A DNA stretch of 64,000 bases from UBA11986 sp963734955. GTDB taxonomy: Bacteria; Bacteroidota; Ignavibacteria; UBA10030; UBA6906. Shown piece after piece: positions 53,598 through 62,798 of this stretch. The position numbers and the translations under genes are program-made. The stretch is from NCBI GenBank assembly GCA_963734955.1, contig CAVTJO010000014.1, positions 62,001-126,000 of the forward strand, written 5' to 3'. The notes under the pieces are model-generated. The model searched no databases. It was not told the origin of the DNA and worked only from the letters and a program-made list of their open reading frames with translations. Positions within the stretch are counted from its first letter, which is position 1. Every line of letters begins with the position of its first letter.

Positions 53598-54347
53598 TTA
53601 CTTCTTCACCTTCCCTTGATTTGCGACAGCCTGCATCCGCGCTTTCACTTCTTCCTCGCTGCCGAGGTATTTACTGCCGAGCGGTTTCAGATTTGCGTCG
53701 AGCTCATACACCAGTGGAAGACCTGTGGGAATGTTCAGCCCGGTGATGGCCTCGTCGGAGATGTTGTCCAGATACTTCAGCAGTGCGCGCAGACTGTTGC
53801 CGTGCGCTGCAATCAAAACACGCTTTCCACTCTTGATTGCCGGTGCTATCACCTCGTGCCAGTGCGGGAGAAAGCGGGACACAGTGTCTTTGAGGCATTC
53901 GGTAAGCGGGAGATCCTTGGGATTCATATCCTTGTAACGGGGATCATTCCCCGGGAACATCGGGTGCGAGCGTTCAAGGGCCGGTGGCTGGATATCGTAG
54001 CTGCGGCGCCAGATATGCACCTGTTGTTCGCCGTACTTCGCCGCCATCTCAGCCTTGTTCAACCCCTGCAACGCGCCGTAGTGCCGTTCGTTCAGCCGCC
54101 ATGAATGATGCACCGGAATCCACATCAGATCCATTTCATCAAGCGCAATCCACAGCGTGCGGATGGCACGTTTCAGCACCGACGTAAACGCGACATCGAA
54201 GACAAATCCCTCCTCCTTGAGCGTACGGCCGGCGCTGTGCGCTTCCTCGACGCCTTTCGGCGAAAGGTCAACATCCACCCAACCGGTGAAGCGGTTTTCA
54301 AGATTCCATTGTGATTCGCCGTGGCGAAGAAGTACGAGTGAGGGCAT
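53598..54347 (-). CDS. gpmA: 2,3-bisphosphoglycerate-dependent phosphoglycerate mutase
   Basis: The 249-residue protein has the catalytic LVLLRHGESQWNLENRFTGW (phospho-His9), RRSYDIQPP, the second catalytic His in VLIAAHGNSLRALLKYLD, and the acidic NERHYGALQGLNKAEMAAKYG segment. It converts 3- to 2-phosphoglycerate in glycolysis and gluconeogenesis. Length and motifs are standard. A slightly unusual C-terminus (EEVKARMQAVANQGKVKK) is basic. Confidence 0.95.
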   Translation of the reverse strand: MPSLVLLRHGESQWNLENRFTGWVDVDLSPKGVEEAHSAGRTLKEEGFVFDVAFTSVLKRAIRTLWIALDEMDLMWIPVHHSWRLNERHYGALQGLNKAEMAAKYGEQQVHIWRRSYDIQPPALERSHPMFPGNDPRYKDMNPKDLPLTECLKDTVSRFLPHWHEVIAPAIKSGKRVLIAAHGNSLRALLKYLDNISDEAITGLNIPTGLPLVYELDANLKPLGSKYLGSEEEVKARMQAVANQGKVKK

Positions 54348-54510
54348 GAGAGCTTCTCATTTATCTTTTGGAAGGATTATCCACGAATGAACACGAAAAG
54401 ACATGAATAGGTGATTCGGGACTGTTCTACGGTAAGGAATAAGAGGAGGAAGTTCAAGATACGATGCAGTGTCAACCACGGATTGACAATATCCGGTTCA
54501 CAATTGGCAA

Positions 54511-55716
54511 TTACTTGCTCTCGGGCCCGAAGAAAAACACACCGACAAGCACGGCGAGCGTTCCAAACTCAAAAGCGACTTTCCATCGGGGGGAGCCTCT
54601 CTTGGTGCTGTTCCAAAAACGCGCCAGCGCGTACATCGACACCCACAAGACGAGAGTGGTAATGATAGCCCCCCCGTACCCGAACGAGTGATTCACTTGC
54701 TTTGAGAAATTGAACGTGCTGAAGTTCCCGTAGATGAGCAGCAGATGCGTTGCATACACAATCAACGACTCCCTGCCGATCAATGTGACCACTGATTTCG
54801 GAGAGACACCCCGCTTCTTTTCATAGAAAAACATTGCTACACACAGCGCCATCACCAGGCCGAGACGGAGCATGAAGAAACTGGGGCTGAACATCCAGTA
54901 GTCATACGTGGGATAGATCGAGGGGGCAAGAGGCTCGATGAGGAACGAGACCACAACAAGCGCCAACGCGACCCACAAGGAACGCCTCATCATCGTCATC
55001 TCGTTCAATGGAGAAGCCGGTTGTTGAACACTTGCATCCCTGGCACGGAGAGAGAAGTATCCGACGATGGCACCGGCAAAAACAAACGCCGACCAGGGAA
55101 ACAACGGAAAGCCCGGAAAGCTCTGGAAGTGCATGCCATTCGTGTACCCTGCCAGAAATTTCGGAAGGAGCGGCCAGAAATCAATACCCCAAACGATAGG
55201 GGTAACGAACACCACCGCCACCGTGCCCACCATTAGTGCAACGTACAAACGCTGCTCCGACCTCAGGAGAAGGAGCAATCCCTGCATCAACATGAGACTC
55301 ACGGCAATACATTGAAGTACATCAGCCTGGAAGAACGTGCGCCAGTGCCTCTCGTCGGTCCAGTACACCAGCTGGTGGTAGTTGAATTTTGGCAAATGCA
55401 AGAGATAGCCAAGAGCGAGAATGAACAACAGTCGTCCGAACTGTTTGAAGAGCGGCCTTCCAAACGAAAGATAATCATTCAGTTTCCGGCGGGTGGTAAT
55501 GGCATATGCAAGCCCGGACGCAAAGAGGAACGATGGGGCGACAAGACCGTTGATAAATTTGATATAGTCAAAGAAGTCCGTTGACCGGATCGCATCGGTG
55601 AGTGTCGCATTGAACACATGCGTCTCGATCATGACAATCACCGCCCACCCGCGAAGCAGGTCAATATAGTCGAGACGTTTGGATATTGGTTGCGATGTGG
55701 TTGGTGGTCCGCTCAT
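54511..55716 (-). CDS. HGSNAT-like (DUF1624) membrane acyltransferase-type protein 1
   Basis: The 401-residue protein has about ten membrane helices. Family features are an N-terminal RLDYIDLLRGWAVIVMIETHVF with the conserved His, LFASGLAYAITTRRK, FQADVLQCIAVSLMLMQ, FPLFPWSAFVFAGAIVGY, and a late SLIVYATHLLLIYG. It resembles heparan-alpha-glucosaminide N-acetyltransferase-type proteins, which use acetyl-CoA across the membrane. The bacterial role is unknown. It is a paralogue of the next gene upstream, and the pair is only 30 bases apart. Confidence 0.75.
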   Translation of the reverse strand: MSGPPTTSQPISKRLDYIDLLRGWAVIVMIETHVFNATLTDAIRSTDFFDYIKFINGLVAPSFLFASGLAYAITTRRKLNDYLSFGRPLFKQFGRLLFILALGYLLHLPKFNYHQLVYWTDERHWRTFFQADVLQCIAVSLMLMQGLLLLLRSEQRLYVALMVGTVAVVFVTPIVWGIDFWPLLPKFLAGYTNGMHFQSFPGFPLFPWSAFVFAGAIVGYFSLRARDASVQQPASPLNEMTMMRRSLWVALALVVVSFLIEPLAPSIYPTYDYWMFSPSFFMLRLGLVMALCVAMFFYEKKRGVSPKSVVTLIGRESLIVYATHLLLIYGNFSTFNFSKQVNHSFGYGGAIITTLVLWVSMYALARFWNSTKRGSPRWKVAFEFGTLAVLVGVFFFGPESK

Positions 55717-55746
55717 TGTGCGATCGGCCGGATGGCGCTTAACACC

Positions 55747-56889
55747 TTACCAGGGGTTGGTGAAGAAGAGATAAACGATTGTGCTTGCCATACCGGCCTG
55801 CACAACCCGCGATGGCCATTCATGATGTGTCCGGAGATAGTGCCATGTATGCGTCAGCAGAACCATCCCGCATAGAACCGCGATGCCGACAGCTCCTGCA
55901 GCATAATAGGGAAGCGTCCTCCCAACGATCTGCGCGAGGCCGATGTTTGCTGCAGAACCGTACACTATCACAAGGTGTGCAGTATACACCAGCAACGATG
56001 CCTGGCCGAGAGCGAGCACTGGCCGTTCGAGAACATCCGGCAACCTTCGTAGGTAGAAAAATCCCGTCGTTACAAACAACACCGCGCTCAGCCGGAGAAG
56101 AAAGAAATTCGGACTGGCCTTCCAGTAATCATGTGGCGGATAGAGTGTCACCGGAAGAAGATCGAACACCACACCACATACTGCCGCAGCAAGCGAAAAC
56201 ACCATAACCCGGAAGAAGAACTTTCTCTCCTGATCTTCACGACGTGCCGCAAGGAAGAAATGACCGACCATCGCACCTGCAAACATGAATGCCGCGTACG
56301 GGAAGACAGGAAAGATCGACATGGTGGATTGATTGAAATACGGCGCAAGGACAGGACCAACATGCCGTGCGAAATCGATCGACCAGATAAATGGTGTTGT
56401 GAGAACCATCAGCGTTGTTACCGCCCCGGTAATGATAGCGAATATCCGGGGAGTCTGGGACAGCATCACAAACGCTTGAAGCACCAGCAGACTAAAAGCC
56501 ACGCAGTGAAGCACGTCGGCCTGAAACAACTGCGCATAGTCCTGGGGGCCACCCTGGGTGAGCAGTTTGTGCCAAGAGTAGAACGGCAGGTGCAACGCAT
56601 ACCCGATGACCAACAGAAGAAGAACCTTCGAGACCCGACTTCGAAACGGCTTGGACCAGGTATGGTACAACTCCCATTTGCGTTCTGTGACCACGGTGAA
56701 TGCAAATCCCGCCACAAACAGGAAGATGGGCGCTGTGAACCCGCGCACTGCATCATACAACCGGAATGCCTCCGTTGTGCGTGCATCGACACTCAGCACG
56801 GAGTCGATGCTGTGGCCGATCACCATCACCACAACGGCGACGCCGCGCATCACATCAAGAAAATGAATCCGTCCGGTTTTTTGGTCCAT
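55747..56889 (-). CDS. HGSNAT-like (DUF1624) membrane acyltransferase-type protein 2
   Basis: The 380-residue paralogue has RIHFLDVMRGVAVVVMVIGHSI, LFVAGFAFTVVTERK, FQADVLHCVAFSLLVLQ, FPVFPYAAFMFAGAMVGHFF and SLLVYTAHLVIVYGS, with the same helix layout as protein 1. The start is taken as ATG 56889 (MDQKTGR). The longer reading to 56952 would run through a strong terminator. That ATG lies only two bases after the terminator T-run, so the start or its leader is odd. The pair probably modifies cell-surface sugars by acyl transfer. Confidence 0.7.
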   Translation of the reverse strand: MDQKTGRIHFLDVMRGVAVVVMVIGHSIDSVLSVDARTTEAFRLYDAVRGFTAPIFLFVAGFAFTVVTERKWELYHTWSKPFRSRVSKVLLLLVIGYALHLPFYSWHKLLTQGGPQDYAQLFQADVLHCVAFSLLVLQAFVMLSQTPRIFAIITGAVTTLMVLTTPFIWSIDFARHVGPVLAPYFNQSTMSIFPVFPYAAFMFAGAMVGHFFLAARREDQERKFFFRVMVFSLAAAVCGVVFDLLPVTLYPPHDYWKASPNFFLLRLSAVLFVTTGFFYLRRLPDVLERPVLALGQASLLVYTAHLVIVYGSAANIGLAQIVGRTLPYYAAGAVGIAVLCGMVLLTHTWHYLRTHHEWPSRVVQAGMASTIVYLFFTNPW

Positions 56890-56891
56890 AC

Positions 56892-56918
56892 AAAAAAATC
56901 CCGCCTGCAACACGGGAT
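56892..56918 (-). terminator. Rho-independent terminator after the CheY-like gene
   Basis: ATCCCG and CGGGAT form a six-pair stem with a nine-base loop, followed on the minus strand by seven T. It lies between the CheY-like gene and the HGSNAT-like gene 2 and would end the former's transcript. Confidence 0.65.
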
Positions 56919-56957
56919 CGCTGATATTATTACGTACAGTTGGCGAGCGCACACAGC

Positions 56958-57356
56958 CTACCCGCCCATTTTTTCCTTCAGAATCTGTTCAAGCTCATCG
57001 AGATCAACGGGCTTGGTGATATATGCCGCGCCGCCAAGCTCCTTGCCGAACTTCTTGGCATAGAAATCATCGACCGCGGTGAGAAACACAAACGGCAGCG
57101 ATTTGTATTCGGCATTCTTCTTTACCTCCTGGTACAGCTCGAAGCCGTTCATGCCGGGCATTGCGAGATCGGAGACCACGATGCTTGGCCGGAGGCTCTG
57201 GATGGCCTTGATCGCCAGCTCACCCGACTCGGCAGTCTGCACCTTGAAGCCGCGATCTTTCAAGCCGATCGACGTTGCCTTGAGCAACGACTGCTCGTCA
57301 TCAACCAGGAGCACGAGCCTATCTTCAGCGGGAGCGTTCATTGTTTGGTCGATCAT
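56958..57356 (-). CDS. Stand-alone response-regulator receiver (CheY-like)
   Basis: The 132-residue protein is a single receiver domain with LVLLVDDEQSLLKATSIGLK, phospho-acceptor Asp63 in PSIVVSDLAMPGMNG, Thr in FVFLTAVDD, and Lys in YITKPVDLDELE. There is no output domain, so it acts by protein contacts. No histidine kinase gene is adjacent. The divergent gene at 57618 is separated by palindromic repeat copy d. Confidence 0.9.
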   Translation of the reverse strand: MIDQTMNAPAEDRLVLLVDDEQSLLKATSIGLKDRGFKVQTAESGELAIKAIQSLRPSIVVSDLAMPGMNGFELYQEVKKNAEYKSLPFVFLTAVDDFYAKKFGKELGGAAYITKPVDLDELEQILKEKMGG

Positions 57357-57449
57357 TTTGTGTGTACAATAACCGGAATTCGGGCCTCAAAATCAATGAA
57401 ATGGTTTCTTCGGGTCACTCACATCTGACAAACTGATGCAAACACAACG

Positions 57450-57477
57450 GTCACGTTGAGCGTAGTCGAAACGTGAC
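57450..57477 (+). repeat. Palindromic repeat, copy d
   Basis: Eight-base arms GTCACGTT and AACGTGAC flank the core GAGCGTAGTCGA, the same core as copies a and b with one base different. It lies in the divergent region between the CheY-like gene and the secreted protein gene. Confidence 0.7.
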
Positions 57478-57617
57478 ACATTCTTGTATCCTCGGACAAC
57501 GGAAATGGACGCCGCCAGGAGGAACCTGTAAACCGGCGACACAGACCGCGTGAATATGGCAACCTCCCGTGGAAGTTGAATCACGAGTTTCCTACATTGT
57601 TCACAGACGGGGGTATC

Positions 57618-59225
57618 ATGCGCCCTGCAACATCATACTTGATTCTTGCCTTCCTTCTTTTCTCCCGGTTGCAAATTCATGCCCAATGGTCCACCTCACC
57701 ATCCACAAGCGATGCCTTGATAATCAACTACGGTTTCGAAGCCCGCGTTCTCGTCTTTGATGATGGCAGTTCGATTTTCTCACACGGCGTCACCAATTCA
57801 GTGTACCTCACCAAGCTTGATCTAAATGGATATCGTGTGTGGGGTCAACAACCGGTTGTCGCACATTACAATGATACCTCCGACTTCGGTGGGGGTGCCC
57901 TTATTGTAAGTGACAATGACGGTGGCGCACTAGTTGGTTGGAATGATCACCGGGGGGCAACGAGAAACCCTATCACGCTCGACTACTACAACGATGCATG
58001 GTACATGCAGCACGTGGACGCTAACGGCATCATTCGCTGGAGATCTGGAGGCGTGCTTGTTGTGTCTCCAATGACCGGGAGGAAGGGTGGAGGCCTGGTA
58101 ACCGATGGAGCCGGTGGGGCAATTTACGCCGCGCGCGAGGTCGGGTTCGGCTATTCGGGTGCACCCAATCGAGAGCGGCTTTTTGCAACCCGAGTGAACA
58201 GCAACGGGGACAAGCTCTGGGAGGTAACTCTTGACTCGTCTTTGGACGCCAACCGAATCTATTTCCAAAGCGTCGTACGTGCTGGCAGATATGTCTACAT
58301 AAACGTGATGCGATACTACACGCCGACACAGGAGACGTACCTCACTCGGATCATTGATACTTCAGGCTCTGAATCTGTCTGGTCCATATGGATCGGCTTT
58401 TTCGCCAATCATTCGTGGAAAGACAGCATACTGTTCAGTTTGAGTTATCCTCCAGGGACAAACCTGTTGAGCAAAATTGGAAGCAACGGTGACACACTGT
58501 GGGAAACCACCTTTCTCAATCCCGGAAATTGTGGATCGCCGTCTCCCTTCCTTAATACCATACTCGTACCGGATAGAAACGGTGGAATGTACTATATCCG
58601 AGGTTGTCGTGACACGGTCCTCCATTTTGCATTCTTTGATGGCTTCGTCTCTCAATCGGTCTTTCCCGGAGTCGATGGCGTTGGCGGCTACCTATTTCCG
58701 GATGGATCAGGAGGAGTTGTGTTAGCCAATGCTTCAGGCAGAGCGCAACGATACGATTCAATTGGAATGCCACTTTGGGGAATATCTCCGATCGTGTATC
58801 GAAGCGACTCGGCGAATGCCTACTTTCCGGAATTCTGGGGAGACAATAATGGTGGAATCCTGGCAACTTTCTGGAGTACTTCACGCGGCTTATGCGTTCA
58901 ACATACCGGGCGCTTTGGGCAACCGGGAATCGTTCCGGTAATCGTTGTGCAATATAATCCCGGCACCTTTCAGCTACGCCAGAACTACCCGAACCCGTTC
59001 AACCCGACAACGAATATTCAATACCAGCTGCCTCAGCGGAGCCACATTGGGTTGAAGGTTTTTGATATCCTCGGTCGTGAAGTCAGGACACTTGTGGATG
59101 AGACGAAGGAGGCGGGATATCACAAGGCGATACTTGATGCAAATGGATTATCGAGCGGAGTGTATTTCTACCGATTGAAGGCTGGAAATTTTGTGGATAC
59201 GAAGAAACTCCTGCTTGTGAGATAG
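57618..59225 (+). CDS. Secreted repeat protein with type IX sorting domain
   Basis: The 535-residue protein has a signal peptide (MRPATSYLILAFLLFSRLQIHA). A body of beta-type repeats follows with DGGSS/DGGALVGWND/DGAGGAIYAAR motifs and IDTSGSESVW, TLWETTFLNPG, resembling propeller-like secreted proteins. The sorting domain begins LRQNYPNPFNPTTNIQYQLP and ends VYFYRLKAGNFVDTKKLLLVR. ATG 57618 has GGGGG upstream. An earlier TTG has no ribosome site. Confidence 0.8.
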   Translation: MRPATSYLILAFLLFSRLQIHAQWSTSPSTSDALIINYGFEARVLVFDDGSSIFSHGVTNSVYLTKLDLNGYRVWGQQPVVAHYNDTSDFGGGALIVSDNDGGALVGWNDHRGATRNPITLDYYNDAWYMQHVDANGIIRWRSGGVLVVSPMTGRKGGGLVTDGAGGAIYAAREVGFGYSGAPNRERLFATRVNSNGDKLWEVTLDSSLDANRIYFQSVVRAGRYVYINVMRYYTPTQETYLTRIIDTSGSESVWSIWIGFFANHSWKDSILFSLSYPPGTNLLSKIGSNGDTLWETTFLNPGNCGSPSPFLNTILVPDRNGGMYYIRGCRDTVLHFAFFDGFVSQSVFPGVDGVGGYLFPDGSGGVVLANASGRAQRYDSIGMPLWGISPIVYRSDSANAYFPEFWGDNNGGILATFWSTSRGLCVQHTGRFGQPGIVPVIVVQYNPGTFQLRQNYPNPFNPTTNIQYQLPQRSHIGLKVFDILGREVRTLVDETKEAGYHKAILDANGLSSGVYFYRLKAGNFVDTKKLLLVR

Positions 59226-59245
59226 ACTGATTCCATCGCCGAATA

Positions 59246-60600
59246 TCAGTCCCCGCGATCATCCATCCGAAGATATTCTCCCGCAAGTTGCGCCGCCCGT
59301 TCCGCGCTGACAACTGCTCCTTCAATCGTCGCAGGGTATCCAGTTGCAGTCCAATCGCCTGCAAGAAAAAGATTCGGCACCGAAGTTTCGCTGGCAGGAC
59401 GCATCAGTTCAACTTCCGGACTCGATGAATACGTTGCACTCTTTTCCCTGATCACAACAGTGTGCCGGGGCTCCTCGTCGATCCTGCCATATGCGCTCAT
59501 GATATCATCCACTGCAATCTTCACCAACTCGTCCTTTGACATATCCACAAAATCATGCGCCCCGCTGATTACCGCCGAGACGTGCCCACCCTTCCCCTTC
59601 TCCCTGTTGATCATGCGCCTGTTAAAGAGCCATTGAATCCTTCTACCAATCAATCCCACAGACTCATGCTTCATAAATTCCTTCCCGAACCACAGGTGAA
59701 TGGAAACGATCGGCGCCGATTCAATCTTCTCAAGGGGCTGGTATTTCCCTTTGAGTTGATCCGGCAGGATCGCCAGGAGCTTGTGATGAGGCACGGCAAG
59801 AATAACGGCATCGCAGTTCAACGCCGCACTGTTTCTGATCTTCACACACCGCACAACACCATTTTCCATCACCACACCAACAACATCGGTGTTGCACCGG
59901 ATCTCGCCGCCGCGAAGTGTGATGAACTGTTTCGCTCCATCCACGAAGAGCTGACTCAGTCCGACCGACGGGATTGCCAGCGCAGCATGCCGCGGGCCAC
60001 CGAGAAATGCCTGCCGCAATGCCCGCACAAACACAAGCGCCGAAACCTTCCGTATCCGTTCATTCATGATCGAGACGGCAAGAGGCTCCCAGAACGACCG
60101 GATGCACTCATCCGACTGGCCAACTTCTCGCAGCCACTGTTCAATCGTCAACGGGGCAAGGTGTTGTTCGCGGGAGGCATTCAACCTCCGGAGTGAAAGA
60201 CCAGCCTGCAGAATCTTGAGTCGGTCATGAAATGAGAAGAGTGAACTGGAAAGAACGCCAACAAGGAAGTTGAACGGTACAGGCAACAACGGAAGCCGAA
60301 GCTCCTGAAAGCCCCTCTGTGGATGATGGAATTGCAGCAGTCAGAGATGATTGGATATGAAGAAGGTCCCGTGTTCCAATCGTTTCCAGAAAGTGAAGTG
60401 TACGCTCGTAGCCGGCAATGAGCACGTGCTGACCGTTGTCTATCGTGTCACCCGTGACGCCGTCTCTGAACGAGTACGCACGCCCGCCGAGGGCAGGTTT
60501 CTGCTCAAGTATGGTAACGCTTGGCACCTCGAGATACAAGCGCAACACCGACGGCAAGACCGCTGAGTCCGCCGCCGACAATGACAACATGGTTGGACAT
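59246..60600 (-). CDS. hpnE: Hydroxysqualene dehydroxylase-type FAD oxidoreductase HpnE (two surplus bases)
   Basis: The start is ATG 60600. Its frame gives MSNHVVIVGGGLSGLAVGVA, an FAD-binding dinucleotide motif. A surplus base near 60521 then moves to VTILEQKPALGGRAYSFRDG and IDNGQHVLIAGYERTLHFLE, and a second near 60340 moves to LLQFHHPQRGFQELRLPLLP and on to a C-terminal GDWTATGYPATIEGAVVSAERAAQL. Removing both gives about 450 residues with all family motifs. HpnE, with HpnC and HpnD, makes squalene. The gene starts three bases after hpnD. The breaks could be errors or a true loss. Confidence 0.75.
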
Positions 60601-60603
60601 TGC

Positions 60604-61486
60604 TCAGCCCAGTGTGAGGAGAGCCAGCCCTTCAGTCTGGAACCGTGAGTACTTCAACTGATGGCTGAGCCAGTAGCGAAAGGCAATAAGCAGCTTGAGA
60701 AACCGGGGAAGCGCGATGCGATGCTTGAACACATCGTAGTTGGAACGCTCGATCCGACGGAGCAGATGTGCGTAGATTGACCACATGATGCGCGCGGCAA
60801 AGAAGTAGTACTTGTCTTCATCTTTCAACGCATTCCGTGCTGCATCAAAGTACTCGTCGGGCACGGTCGCACTCGAAGCGCATCAGGTTGGCGAACTCGG
60901 GAGTGTACCGTCCGGCAAAGAGATCCTCCTCACTGCACCCGAACCGGCGCAGGTCTTCCTGCGGGAGATAGATCCTTCCGCGCTTGGCATCATCCTTCAC
61001 ATCACGCAGGATGTTGGTCAACTGCAGCGCAATGCCGAGGTTGATTGCGTAATCCCGCGTGGATTCGTTTCTGTACCCGAAGATCTGCCGACACATCAGC
61101 CCGACGGTGGAGGCAACGAGATAGCAATACTCGCGCAGTTCTTCGAATGTTGCGTAGCGCGTCTTGGTGAGATCGATTTCCATTCCCCGGATCAGCTCAT
61201 AGAAATGATCGACGGGAATGTTGAACTTGCGGGCAGTTGCGCTGAGCTGATTGAGCAGCGGATAGGTGGATGTCCCTCGCAGCGCCTGTCCCAACTCCAT
61301 CCTCCACTTCCTCAACAACAGTCCCTTGCGACGCTCGTCCGTCCCTTCATCCACAATATCGTCCGTGTAGCGGCAGAACGCGTACACTGCACTGATGGCC
61401 TCGCGTTTGTAACGGGGAAGCAATGCAAACGAGTAGTAGAAACTCGTGTTGCTGTTCTTTGTTACTGTTGCCGCAATGGAGCTCAT
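60604..61486 (-). CDS. hpnD: Presqualene diphosphate synthase-type HpnD (one surplus base)
   Basis: The N-terminal part (213 residues) has the squalene/phytoene synthase features: FYYSFALLPRYKREAISAVYAFCRYTDDIVDE with the first Asp-rich motif, and LGIALQLTNILRDVKDDAKRGRIYLPQEDL with the second. A surplus base near 60859 interrupts before PDEYFDAARNALKDEDKYYF, which ends the gene at 60604. Joined it has about 294 residues. The start overlaps the stop of hpnC (ATGA). The enzyme makes presqualene diphosphate from two farnesyl diphosphates. Confidence 0.8.
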
Positions 61487-62347
61487 GTCAAACGCAAGAG
61501 TGATCTGCCGAAAATGGAAACCTTGTCGAGCATTGAAATTGCCGGCCTTGTGTGCAACACGTCGTAGTGAAGGGCCTCGATCTTCTCAAGAATCTTCATC
61601 CCGCCCCGCCATGTCAGGTTCAACTCAAGGTGAAGATCCGGCGTTGCTTCGTGGAGCAGATGGCTTGCCTTTGCCAAAGAGGTCGCGTGTCCGCTCCACT
61701 TCAAACGCCATGAGCTTCCCGAAGCGCTCATCCACAACCTTGTTGTCAAGGTCTTTCTCAGTATACCCAAATCGGTCCAAATCTTCAAGCGGGATATAGA
61801 GGCGGCCTTTCCGCCAATCCACCGACACATCCTGCCAAAAATTGGCCAATTGCAGTGCGGTGCAGACGTTGTCCGAAAGGGCTGCAGTCCGTTCGGCGGC
61901 ATTCTCAAAAACGTGGAGGACAAGTCGTCCAACCGGATTGGCTGAGTGCTTACAATAATAGAGAAGATCCTTGAAGGCTGGGAACCGCTTTGTCGTCACG
62001 TCCATTCTGAAGGCTGCCAACAAATCCGCCAGGGGCTCCTTGGGGATGCTGAACTTCCGGACGGTCTCAGTCAGGGCAATGAAGACGGGGTGAGTTGCGT
62101 TTCCCTTAAAACACTCATTCAAATGTTCCCCCCAATCGTCCAGCATTTCAAGTCGCCGTTCAGCCGTTGATTCGCCTTCATCTGCAAAGTCGTCGGCGAT
62201 GCGGGCAAAGGCATAGAGAGTCCAAATATATGGTCGCTTTTCCCGTGGAATAAGGAACGATGCCACGGGGAAATTTTCATAGTGAGATTTGGCAAGCTGC
62301 TCGCAAAATGCAAACGCCGCAGTCAGTTCAAGAGGATTTGCTGACAT
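61483..62347 (-). CDS. hpnC: Hydroxysqualene synthase-type HpnC (one surplus base)
   Basis: The protein has the HpnC start SHYENFPVASFLIPREKRPY, the Asp-rich ARIADDFADEG, and a second LQLANFWQDVSVDWRKGRLYIPLEDL. Near 61664-61668 a surplus base shifts to SHLLHEATPDLHLELNLTWR and the end at 61483. Joined, it has about 288 residues. Here the second motif has Gln-Asp where HpnD has Arg-Asp, as usual for this family. ATG 62347 (MSANPLEL) is preferred; a longer frame to 62404 overlaps the gene upstream. The operon order is SnoaL-like gene, hpnC, hpnD, hpnE. Confidence 0.8.
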
Positions 62348-62363
62348 CGGAGAGTGATCGGCT

Positions 62364-62798
62364 TCAGTTATAACGGAAGCGATATGCGTCCTCCTCCCCA
62401 TCACCGGAGCTTACGCTTGCCAGGGGAGAGCCGTGGTGATGCACCATACGCCACTTTCCGGCTTCATGCTCAAAAATGTTCGTGGCGATGATGGACCGGG
62501 TCTGGGCCAGCGGTCCGGACACAAACGTTACTTCCTCTTCCAGAACAACGATAGCGATATTGTTCAACACCCTTGCCCGGACATTTCTGAGCGAGAACTT
62601 CATCCCCATTTCATTGGAGAATATTCTTCCCCAGCTCTGGCGTACCTCTTTCCAGCCAACGAGGGCATTCCATCCCGGGTGCGCACACACGACATGATCC
62701 TTATGTGACCAGATCTCATCGATATCATCAAGGCTCTTCTGTTCGAATGCTTCGTAGAAACGGGCATTCTGCAGCAGTACTTCGTCTTCTGTCGTCAT
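62364..62798 (-). CDS. SnoaL-like/DUF4440 protein
   Basis: The 144-residue protein has the NTF2-like cone fold pattern: EVLLQNARFYEAFEQKSLDDIDEIWSH, VCAHPGWNALVGWKEVRQSWGRIF, ARVLNNIAIVVLEEEVTF and GKWRMVHHHGSP. Such domains are small binding or catalytic units of varied function. ATG 62798 is chosen; a longer frame runs upstream to 63104 without support. It ends 16 bases before hpnC, so it may be part of the squalene operon. A role there is not known. Confidence 0.7.
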   Translation of the reverse strand: MTTEDEVLLQNARFYEAFEQKSLDDIDEIWSHKDHVVCAHPGWNALVGWKEVRQSWGRIFSNEMGMKFSLRNVRARVLNNIAIVVLEEEVTFVSGPLAQTRSIIATNIFEHEAGKWRMVHHHGSPLASVSSGDGEEDAYRFRYN

